NCBI GenBank assembly: GCA_002085305.1
Contig: NATJ01000082.1
Location: forward strand, 1 to 10,185
DNA from: Epsilonproteobacteria bacterium 4484_65
GTDB lineage: Bacteria; Campylobacterota; Campylobacteria; Campylobacterales; Sulfurovaceae
Length of the DNA stretch: 10,185 nt
Direction of reading: 5' to 3'
Position numbers and translations under genes: made by a program
The notes under the pieces: generated by a model
The model's input: only the letters and a program-made list of their open reading frames with translations
Told to the model about the DNA's origin: nothing
The model's database searches: none
In this document: positions 1-5,722 of the stretch, one piece after another
How positions within the stretch are numbered: the first letter of the stretch is position 1
How the letters are laid out: each line of letters begins with the position of its first letter

Positions 1-648
1 GCAAAAGCAAAACTCAGACTTTTAGGCGTAAGTAAAGAGGAGATAAATTACGTGAGAAATGTACGGCGTGTAAATGAGTTTACTACCATTTATGCTCCTA
101 TATCAGGATGGATCTTTCAAAAAAATATTAATCAAGGTTCTGCCTTTAATCCACAAAAAAAACTCTTTCAAATCATCAATCTTGATAAAGTATGGCTTGA
201 GGCAAAACTCTTTCAAAATGAATTAGAAGGTCTTAAACAACTTCACAACTTTAATGTCAAACTCAAAGGCTTACAGAAAGATTTTAACGCTACAAAAAGC
301 CTGCTCTATCCCATGCTTGATCCAAAAGTTGCTACAGCTACTTTGCGTCTAGACATAGACAACAGCGAAGGTCTCTTAAAACCCGGTATGTATGCAAAAG
401 TACATGCTTCAGCAGACAGTACTTCACACCTTGTCATACCACGTACTGCAGCCATGCGTAAAAATGGCAAATGGTATGCTTTTATATCAACAGAGTTTAA
501 AGGAGAGTATGAACCCGTACAAATCGAAGTCACACCACTTGATACTAGCTATTTTGAACTTATATCAGGTCTAAATGAAGGTGACAGTGTTGTCAATAAT
601 GCGCTCTTTATGATGGATTCAGATGCACAAATTAACGGTATTTATTAG
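1..648 (+). CDS. CusB-like RND efflux periplasmic adaptor, C-terminal part (5' end outside window)
   Basis: The reading frame is open from base 1, so the gene is cut by the window edge and only its last 215 codons are visible. The product is the membrane-fusion subunit that links an inner-membrane RND pump to an outer-membrane channel. Visible parts are the return to the lipoyl/beta-barrel region (APISGWI, then a hydrophilic NQGSAF turn), a beta-barrel stretch (LFQIINLDKVWLEA) and the membrane-proximal C-terminal domain (GLLKPGMYAKV, LVIPRTAAM, GLNEGDSVV). These are the usual landmarks of CusB/HlyD_D23 adaptors. The stop codon is followed after 6 bases by the pump gene, so the two are co-transcribed. 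Assignment to the Cu/Ag (Cus) branch comes from the neighbouring pump; the N-terminal metal-binding region cannot be seen. Confidence 0.9.
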   Translation, partial: AKAKLRLLGVSKEEINYVRNVRRVNEFTTIYAPISGWIFQKNINQGSAFNPQKKLFQIINLDKVWLEAKLFQNELEGLKQLHNFNVKLKGLQKDFNATKSLLYPMLDPKVATATLRLDIDNSEGLLKPGMYAKVHASADSTSHLVIPRTAAMRKNGKWYAFISTEFKGEYEPVQIEVTPLDTSYFELISGLNEGDSVVNNALFMMDSDAQINGIY

Positions 649-654
649 GAGATT

Positions 655-3600
655 ATGATGATAGAAAAACTCATTGCATTCAGTGTTAAAAACCGTTTTT
701 TAGTCTTGATGGCAACCCTCTTTATCATCGTAGGATCCATCTGGTCTATGAAAAACACCCCTCTGGATGCTCTGCCTGACCTTTCACCTCCTCAGGTCAT
801 CGTACAGGTGACATGGAAAGGACAAAGTCCAGAAATTATCGAAGACCAGGGAACCTATCCGCTGGTTTCACAATTTCTTGCTATCTCAAACATAGAAACG
901 GTACGTGGATTTTCAACCTATGAAAATGCACTGATCTACATCATCTTTAAAGAAGATACCAACCTTTACTGGGCACGTTCCCGTGTACTTGAACAACTCG
1001 CTTCCATCCAAAGTCAACTTCCCAGTAACATGGAAGTTTCTCTTGGGCCGGATGCTTCAGGTGTAGGCTGGGTGTATGAGTATGCCTTGACTTCGCAAAC
1101 TAAAACTTTGGATGAACTACGAACCTTACAGGACTATTACTACAAATATGCACTGATGGGTGTAGATGGTGTGAGTGAAGTGGCGAGCATCGGTGGATTT
1201 GTACCTACCTATCAAATCACCATCAACAATGATGCTCTGGTGCAGTACAACCTCTCCATTAAAGATATCTCGAAAACACTCAAAGACAATAACAATGATA
1301 CAGGTGGTCGTATCGTTATACAAAATGGATATGAGTGGATGGTACAAGCCAAAGGATACATCAAAGACTTGGATGAGATACGCCAGCTTGTCATCACCAC
1401 CAAAGACGGTGTACCACTTACACTTTCCCAAGTCGGTCGTGTAGAGATGGTACCTGCGGCAAGAAGAGGTATGGCTGACCTCAATGGGGAAGGAGAAGTT
1501 GTCGGTGGTATCGTCATGGTACGCTATGGGGAAGATGTTTATGGTGCACTTGAGCGCATCAATGCAAAGATGGCAGAGCTCAAAGTAGAAGGGGTAGAGG
1601 TTGTTACGACCTATGACCGTTCAGACCTTATCACTAAAGCCATAGATACACTAAAAACTACATTGATCGAAGAGAGTATTATTGTTGTCATCATCATCGG
1701 GCTTTTTTTGCTACATTTACGCTCTTCACTCATTGTACTCATAGTCTTGCCTCTTACTATCGGTTTGACTTTTTTACTGATGAAAATCTTTGGTATAGGT
1801 TCAAACATCATGAGTCTCGGAGGGATAGCCATCGCCATAGGTGCCATGGTAGATGCCTCCATTGTCATGATAGAAAATGCACACAAAGCCATACATAAAT
1901 TAGAGAACAAATATAGTAGATCGCTCACAGATCATGAACGTATTGCCAGTATTGTCAAAGCTTCACAAGTAGTGGGTCGTCCTATCTTTTTTGCACTGGC
2001 TTTGGTAGTTGTCTCCTTCTTGCCTATCTTTGCACTCTCAGGGCAGGAAGGACTTCTCTTTACTCCTTTGGCATTCACTAAAACCTTTGCTATGACAGCA
2101 GGTGCACTACTTTCCGTCACCCTTGTACCGGTATTAATGATATACTTTGTGAGGGGAAAGATCATCCCTGAATCCAAAAATCCACTAAACCGTTTCTTTA
2201 TCTGGCTCTATCACCCTATTTTGATTTATGGGTTAAAACTCAAATATCTTGTCATCCTGCTTGCCATTGGCGTACTTGCTTTTATGGTACCACTTTACCA
2301 AAAACTCAACTGGGAATTCATGCCAATGCTTAATGAACAGAGTTTTATGTATATGCCTGTCACACCTTATGGTATCTCTGTAGACCAAAGTAAGGTTTTA
2401 ACACAAAAAACCGATAAGATCATCAAAAGCTTTCCAGAAGTAGCCACCGTCTTTGGGAAAGGGGGTCGTGCCAATTCTGCAACAGACCCTGCTCCTTTGG
2501 GAATGATAGAGACTATTATCACTTTTAAACCAAAAAGTGAGTGGAGAGAAGGTATGACACATGAAAAACTCATGGCAGAGATGGAAGAAGCACTACAGGT
2601 TCCGGGACTGGTAAACTCATGGACTTACCCTATCCGTGGACGTATCGATATGTTGCTTTCGGGTATCCGTACCCCTATAGGCATTAAACTCTACGGGAAA
2701 GATGCTGAAGGCCTTCAAGAAGTTGCACAAAAGATAGAGAGTAAACTGCGTGATCTTAAAAGTACACAATCTGTATTTTCTGACCAGGCAAGTGCAGGTT
2801 TTTTCATTGATATTGACATTGATACAGAAGCCCTGCAGCGCTACAACATTTCAAAATCCGTCATACAGGAATATACAGCTGCTGCCATAGGTGGTAAGAA
2901 GATCACAACCATGTATAAAGGCTTGGAACGTTACCCCATAGCACTTCGTTTTGAAGAGGAAGAGAGACGCAACCTTGATGATATACGAAACATACAGGTT
3001 AAAACCCCTCTAGGCTTTGTACCCCTATCCACCTTTGCCAAAGTACAATACAGGGAGAGTGCTTCCGTCATCAAAAGTGAGATGGCAACACCTGTTACTT
3101 TTATCTATATTACCCCACAAGTAGGTATGAGTGCTACCAGCTACAAAGAAGAAGCCATAGAGGTACTCAAAGATCTACAACTCCCTTCCGGATACTATAT
3201 AGAGTGGGCTGGACAGTCTGAGTACTTGGCGTCTGCGATGGAGAAGATCAAATGGATCATCCCTACGGTTCTTTTGGTTATTTTGGTACTCATCTACTTT
3301 GCACTGGGGCAAATGGCTCCAACCCTCATCATATTCTTCACACTTCCTTTTGCTCTACTGGGTGGACTTATCTACATAGATATGTTACAGTTTAACATGA
3401 GTATTGCTGTTATTGTAGGATTTTTAGCCCTTTTGGGTGTTGCTGCAGAGACCGCCATCGTGATGATAGTCTACCTGCAAGAGAGTGTGGAGGAGATGCG
3501 TAAAAAAATGGGAGAGAAGTTTGATCACAAACATTTGAATGATGCTATTTACGAAGGTGCTGTACAAAGAGTACGTCCTAAACTTATGACCGTCTTTGCC

Positions 3601-3768
3601 ATCTTGGCTGGACTTTTACCTATTATGTATACCCACGGTGTGGGTTCTGAAGTGATGCAACGTATCGCAGCACCGATGATAGGTGGAGTAGTGAGTTCTG
3701 CTGTATTGAGTCTTTTGCTTATACCTATCTTTTATGAAATGTATGAGAAAAAACAATTAAACGCGTAG
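655..3768 (+). CDS. cusA: CusA-like Cu(I)/Ag(I) RND efflux pump
   Basis: Inner-membrane heavy-metal RND transporter (HME family), 1037 residues, normal family length. It opens with the typical VKNRFLVLM helix. It has a large periplasmic loop, helices from about residue 340, the TM4 motif GAMVDASIVMIENAHK (Asp400), a second periplasmic loop and helices from about 866. Compared with E. coli CusA recalled from memory, the three metal-binding methionines are present at M567 (YMP), M617 (GMIE) and M666 (RIDM). So are the proton-relay residues D400, E932 (GVAAET) and K976 (RVRPK). This supports monovalent Cu/Ag export rather than Zn/Co/Ni. AGGAG overlaps the adaptor stop and lies 3 bases before the ATG at 655 but 6 before the ATG at 658, so translation may begin at 658. 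The stop codon TAG is part of the GTAG head of a REP-like palindrome. The pump probably works with the adaptor encoded just upstream. Confidence 0.95.
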   Translation: MMIEKLIAFSVKNRFLVLMATLFIIVGSIWSMKNTPLDALPDLSPPQVIVQVTWKGQSPEIIEDQGTYPLVSQFLAISNIETVRGFSTYENALIYIIFKEDTNLYWARSRVLEQLASIQSQLPSNMEVSLGPDASGVGWVYEYALTSQTKTLDELRTLQDYYYKYALMGVDGVSEVASIGGFVPTYQITINNDALVQYNLSIKDISKTLKDNNNDTGGRIVIQNGYEWMVQAKGYIKDLDEIRQLVITTKDGVPLTLSQVGRVEMVPAARRGMADLNGEGEVVGGIVMVRYGEDVYGALERINAKMAELKVEGVEVVTTYDRSDLITKAIDTLKTTLIEESIIVVIIIGLFLLHLRSSLIVLIVLPLTIGLTFLLMKIFGIGSNIMSLGGIAIAIGAMVDASIVMIENAHKAIHKLENKYSRSLTDHERIASIVKASQVVGRPIFFALALVVVSFLPIFALSGQEGLLFTPLAFTKTFAMTAGALLSVTLVPVLMIYFVRGKIIPESKNPLNRFFIWLYHPILIYGLKLKYLVILLAIGVLAFMVPLYQKLNWEFMPMLNEQSFMYMPVTPYGISVDQSKVLTQKTDKIIKSFPEVATVFGKGGRANSATDPAPLGMIETIITFKPKSEWREGMTHEKLMAEMEEALQVPGLVNSWTYPIRGRIDMLLSGIRTPIGIKLYGKDAEGLQEVAQKIESKLRDLKSTQSVFSDQASAGFFIDIDIDTEALQRYNISKSVIQEYTAAAIGGKKITTMYKGLERYPIALRFEEEERRNLDDIRNIQVKTPLGFVPLSTFAKVQYRESASVIKSEMATPVTFIYITPQVGMSATSYKEEAIEVLKDLQLPSGYYIEWAGQSEYLASAMEKIKWIIPTVLLVILVLIYFALGQMAPTLIIFFTLPFALLGGLIYIDMLQFNMSIAVIVGFLALLGVAAETAIVMIVYLQESVEEMRKKMGEKFDHKHLNDAIYEGAVQRVRPKLMTVFAILAGLLPIMYTHGVGSEVMQRIAAPMIGGVVSSAVLSLLLIPIFYEMYEKKQLNA

Positions 3769-3832
3769 GGTGGGTTTACCCACCTTTAATAAATATACAA
3801 ATTTATTTTGACGGTGGATGAATCCACCCTAC
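3765..3832. repeat. Inverted pair of REP-like palindromes (BIME-like unit)
   Basis: Left unit 3765-3784: GTAG, then stem GGTGGG, loop TTTA, stem CCCACC. Right unit 3813-3832 on the opposite strand: GTAG, then GGTGGA, TTCA, TCCACC. The two have the same design and face each other across 28 AT-rich bases, which hold a further stem AATAAAT (3788-3794) / ATTTATT (3801-3807). A GTAG head followed by a short hairpin is the hallmark of REP sequences mobilised by RAYT (TnpA-REP) proteins. The left GTAG includes the stop codon of the pump gene, and the right unit ends just before the next gene's ribosome binding site. The pair could also fold as an mRNA stem or terminator between the two genes. Confidence 0.75.
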
Positions 3833-3843
3833 AAGGAAAAAAT

Positions 3844-4215
3844 ATGATAAAAATTATTACTGTAACCCTTATCGCACTAACACTACTCAGCAACTGTTCA
3901 GACAAAGATAAAAGCAAATCCATAACAGAGGGTGGAATGAAATGTGGACCTGGGAAATGCGGTGCAAGTATGGTAGACGGTTCTGCTGTACTGGTCAAGA
4001 AAAAGATGAATATATTAAAACAGCTAAAAGAAGATGACAACCGACGAAACTGTGTACTCAAAGCCACATCTACCAAAGCACTTTATAACTGTGTACGTAT
4101 TTTAGAGACAGGCAGGCTAAGTACTAAATGTTCAAGTGACAATACAAAAATGATACCTAAGAAAGAGGTTTCAACTATGAAATGTGAAGCGGGTAAATGT
4201 GGAAGTGGTATATAA
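3844..4215 (+). CDS. Small Cys-rich lipoprotein with two MKCxxGKCG motifs
   Basis: The start is taken at the ATG at 3844, preceded by AAGGA (3833-3837) with a 6-base gap. An upstream TTG in the same frame lies inside the REP unit and has no ribosome binding site. The 123-residue product has a hydrophobic leader ending in LLSNC (Cys18), a lipobox with an atypical Asn at -1, so lipid attachment is likely but not certain. The mature part holds MKCGPGKCGASM (32-43) and, at the very C-terminus, MKCEAGKCGSGI (112-123). Three further cysteines are at 70, 83 and 96. Paired Cys with flanking Met suggests soft-metal (Cu/Ag) binding, which fits its position as the likely third gene of the efflux operon. 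The GKCG core recalls EGKCG repeats of HvfA/bufferin-type peptides, but no MNIO (DUF692) modification gene is in the window. I do not recognise a named family. Confidence 0.8.
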   Translation: MIKIITVTLIALTLLSNCSDKDKSKSITEGGMKCGPGKCGASMVDGSAVLVKKKMNILKQLKEDDNRRNCVLKATSTKALYNCVRILETGRLSTKCSSDNTKMIPKKEVSTMKCEAGKCGSGI

Positions 4216-4218
4216 ACT

Positions 4219-4335
4219 ATTTTATAAAATAATTTTGAGTGAGTTGTATTTAGATTTGAATGTTTGGGTAGAGACGCTTACGTGAAGTAAGTGATTGCAT
4301 CCATCATTCAAAGATGAATGCAAATCACTCAAAAT
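4219..4335. terminator. Long imperfect inverted repeat between convergent genes; probable bidirectional terminator
   Basis: The outer arms ATTTTGAGTGA (4232-4242) and TCACTCAAAAT (4325-4335) match perfectly. Pairing continues imperfectly inward and includes TTTGAATG (4255-4262) with CATTCAAA (4305-4312). At the tip is CGCTTAC (4275-4281) / GTAAGTG (4287-4293) with one wobble pair. A 12-bp palindrome ATTTTATAAAAT (4219-4230) lies beside it. It fills the gap between the stop codons of the lipoprotein and the cytochrome c553 gene. There is no clean T-run on either strand, so it could be a MITE-like element rather than, or as well as, a terminator. Confidence 0.5.
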
Positions 4336-4336
4336 A

Positions 4337-4633
4337 CTATTTCATTGCAGCGATGTGATCTGCAACAGCTTTGATAGCAGCATCATCCATAGAAGCTACT
4401 TGACCTTTCATAAGTGCACCCATACCATGCTGGTTAAGTGTACCTGCTTTATAACCGTTAAGTTGCTCAACAGTTTTTGCAGCATCTTGACCAGTAATAA
4501 CAGCTGATTTACCAAGAGCAGCTTTTTCACCGTTTGCACCATGACAACCAGCACATTTAGCGTATGCAGCAGCACCGTCAGCCATAAGTAGTGTAGATCC
4601 AGCCAATAACATTGCGATTGCGATTTTTTTCAT
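4337..4633 (-). CDS. Monohaem cytochrome c553-type, periplasmic
   Basis: Soluble class I c-type cytochrome of 98 residues, a periplasmic electron carrier. A Sec signal peptide (MKKIAIAMLLAG..., likely cleaved after LLMA, residue 18) precedes the single haem-binding CAGCH (Cys27, Cys30, His31). The second axial ligand is probably Met71 or Met75 in HGMGALMKG. The C-terminal helix (DDAAIKAVADHIAAMK) is typical of the family. The ribosome binding site AAGGAAG lies 4 bases before the ATG. Its 117-base leader contains a strong hairpin. It is the last leftward gene of this run and is probably expressed alone or with the small secreted protein upstream. The electron partner cannot be told from sequence; c553 proteins in this phylum commonly serve terminal oxidases or reductases. 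Confidence 0.93.
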   Translation of the reverse strand: MKKIAIAMLLAGSTLLMADGAAAYAKCAGCHGANGEKAALGKSAVITGQDAAKTVEQLNGYKAGTLNQHGMGALMKGQVASMDDAAIKAVADHIAAMK

Positions 4634-4661
4634 TTTTCTTCCTTTTAAATAATTTATCTCT

Positions 4662-4690
4662 ATAGATGATAAACTCAGTTTACCATCTAT
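4662..4690 (-). promoter_or_regulatory. 13-bp hairpin in the leader of the c553 gene
   Basis: Bases 4662-4674 pair with 4678-4690 around a 3-base loop. The only DNA mismatch (A4669/C4684) becomes a G:U pair in the leftward transcript, so the RNA stem is continuous. It ends about 28 bases before the cytochrome ATG and is not followed by a U-run, so it is more likely an mRNA-stabilising, processing or regulatory stem than a terminator. Confidence 0.5.
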
Positions 4691-4723
4691 TCCTCTAATG
4701 AAGCAGTTATAAATAGTGTTGCT

Positions 4724-4746
4724 TAACTTAATATAGTATTAAGTTA
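4724..4746. repeat. Perfect 10-bp AT-rich palindrome after the small secreted protein gene
   Basis: TAACTTAATA (4724-4733) and TATTAAGTTA (4737-4746) flank TAG. It starts 4 bases past the stop codon of the leftward gene ending at 4751. It has no G:C-rich core and no T-run, so it is a poor intrinsic terminator. It may be a 3' mRNA stem or an operator for the downstream cytochrome. Confidence 0.45.
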
Positions 4747-4750
4747 CAAC

Positions 4751-5065
4751 TTAACAGCTTGGTACGTTACCTGAATCAGATGCAAACTCATGTGCAAAAT
4801 CATAAATATGTGGAACATATTTGTCTTTTAATTTAACACCTGGGCAAATCTTTGCTGCTTCTTCAGCAAATTTTCCTGCACCCTGAATTTCTTTCCACTC
4901 ATCTTGTGTATGTTTTGCTGCAAATTTTGCACCAGAGAAACCACATGAAGCTTTCATTTTCTTCATATAAAGCTTTTGCCCCTTTTTAACATCTGCAGAA
5001 GCAGTAGTTGAAAGTACAGCAAGTCCAAGTAAAGCAGAAACTGCAATTTTAGTCATTTTAGTCAT
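4751..5065 (-). CDS. Small secreted three-cysteine protein, cytochrome c-like but without haem motif (paralogue 1)
   Basis: 104 residues with a clear Sec signal peptide, likely cleaved after TTASA (residue 24), so periplasmic. The mature part begins KKGQKLYMKK and carries FSGAKFAAKHTQDEW, GKFAEEA and ICP, and ends VPSC. Its cysteines are C41, C74 and C104. It is a clear paralogue of the product of 5202-5531, sharing all three cysteines and the HTQ-EW block. The opening resembles GxxLFxxKCxxCHG of class I cytochromes c, but no CxxCH is present, so covalent haem in the usual form is not expected. From memory, similar proteins occur in Campylobacterota and are sometimes labelled cytochrome c; the function is unknown to me. 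The start is firm: AAGGA (5072-5076) lies 6 bases before the ATG. Confidence 0.85.
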   Translation of the reverse strand: MTKMTKIAVSALLGLAVLSTTASADVKKGQKLYMKKMKASCGFSGAKFAAKHTQDEWKEIQGAGKFAEEAAKICPGVKLKDKYVPHIYDFAHEFASDSGNVPSC

Positions 5066-5107
5066 TTAACATCCTTTTAATTTTAAGATGATGAATGATA
5101 CCATGGA

Positions 5108-5126
5108 ATTGTGAACAGATTGTGAA
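5108..5126. promoter_or_regulatory. Tandem direct repeat upstream of the secreted-protein gene; candidate OmpR-type operator
   Basis: ATTGTGAA occurs at 5108-5115 and again at 5119-5126, an 11-bp period (one helical turn), reading TTCACAAT twice on the coding strand of the leftward gene. It lies 43-61 bases before that gene's ATG. A TATCAT that could be a -10 lies between at about 5095-5100. Tandem half-sites with 10-11 bp spacing are what OmpR/PhoB-family regulators bind, and one is encoded nearby. The link is inference. Confidence 0.4.
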
Positions 5127-5167
5127 TAAAAAGAGAAAAAGAGAAGCAGAAAAGAAAAAACTGCTTC
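5125..5167 (-). terminator. Rho-independent terminator of the trxC / two-component / cytochrome operon
   Basis: On the leftward strand a stem GAAGCAG / CTGCTTC (5167-5161 with 5149-5143) encloses an 11-base loop and is followed directly by a T-rich run (TCTTTTTCTCTTTTT). It lies 35 bases past the stop codon of the gene ending at 5202 and isolates that operon from the paralogue downstream. Confidence 0.75.
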
Positions 5168-5201
5168 AAGAAGTTACACTTATAGTATAGATGTGTTTAT
5201 T

Positions 5202-5531
5202 TTAACACTTAGGTACTACGCCATCTTTTGCATACTTGACAGAAAACTCATAAACAGGTTCCCACCATGATGCTTTGATCTTATCGAGTTTTAATCGTGG
5301 ACAGATCTCCTTTGCCTCTTCTGGGAACTTTCCGTTATCATAGATCTTTTCCCATTCTGCTTGTGTATGATTTCTGGCAAAACGTACACCTGAAAACCTA
5401 CATTTTTTACGAAACTTTTTCTTAAAAAGTTTTTGACCTTTGCTTGCACCTGCAGTTGCTGTAGTTGGCATACTTACCATAACAAAAAGTGCCAGTGCGA
5501 CTATTGTCATTATTTTCTTACGACTCAGCAT
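5202..5531 (-). CDS. Small secreted three-cysteine protein, cytochrome c-like but without haem motif (paralogue 2)
   Basis: 109 residues from the ATG at 5531. A hydrophobic signal peptide ending near TTATAGA is followed by SKGQKLFKKKFRKKCRFSG, then HTQAEW, GKFPEEAKEICP and a C-terminal VPKC. Cysteines C44, C77 and C109 align with those of the product of 4751-5065, and the proteins match over the whole mature length except for a few inserted residues before the tail. No CxxCH is present. The ATG at 5531 sits inside a small repeat and overlaps the stop of the truncated cytochrome upstream, with no good ribosome binding site. An ATG at 5510 would still leave a usable signal peptide. This gene is the last before the terminator at 5125-5167, so it is probably co-transcribed with the sensor kinase. 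Function unknown. Confidence 0.82.
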   Translation of the reverse strand: MLSRKKIMTIVALALFVMVSMPTTATAGASKGQKLFKKKFRKKCRFSGVRFARNHTQAEWEKIYDNGKFPEEAKEICPRLKLDKIKASWWEPVYEFSVKYAKDGVVPKC

Positions 5532-5722
5532 TTAGTGCTTCGCTTGTACTGAATTTCGCACAAATCATTTAGTGATTTGTTGCATTGCATTTTAATACTT
5601 ATAATTCTTGTCATAGTTAACCCCTGAAGATCCTTATGGCATTCTACACAATTACGTTCATATGCATCTTGTGAAAAGACTCCTATAGTCAAGGCAATAC
5701 ATAAAACTATTTTTTTTACCAT
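5525..5722 (-). pseudogene. Truncated periplasmic cytochrome c: signal peptide and CVECH haem motif, then unrelated tail
   Basis: 65 residues: signal peptide MVKKIVLCIALTIGVFS, then QDAYERNCVECHKDL with a canonical haem site (Cys25, Cys28, His29). After residue 32 the sequence (QGLTMTRIISIKMQCNKSLND...) no longer looks like a cytochrome and runs through a small hairpin repeat into a stop that overlaps the next gene's ATG. From memory, Campylobacterota proteins starting YERNCVxCHKxLP continue for about another 80 residues, so this is probably a remnant cut by deletion or insertion. The 5' end is intact: AAGGTGG lies 7 bases before the ATG, and the ATG overlaps the stop of the kinase gene (ATGGTAA), which implies translational coupling. 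A short haem peptide could still be made. Confidence 0.65.
5526..5583. repeat. Two small hairpins with identical loops, inserted at the end of the truncated cytochrome gene
   Basis: CATTTAGTG occurs at 5529-5537 and 5566-5574. Each copy is the centre of a hairpin with loop TTTAG: AGCA/TGCT (5527-5539) and a longer stem, CAAATCA (5561-5567) / TGATTTG (5573-5579), extendable with one bulge to 5558-5583. The unit contains both the last codons of the truncated cytochrome and the ATG of the next gene. It looks like a small repetitive element, but no second full copy is in this window to prove it. Confidence 0.45.

Noticed and set aside
3808..3843. TTG at 3808 as the start of the Cys-rich lipoprotein
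   Set aside because: It lies at the edge of a REP unit and would put a hydrophilic stretch before the signal peptide; the ATG at 3844 has a good ribosome binding site.
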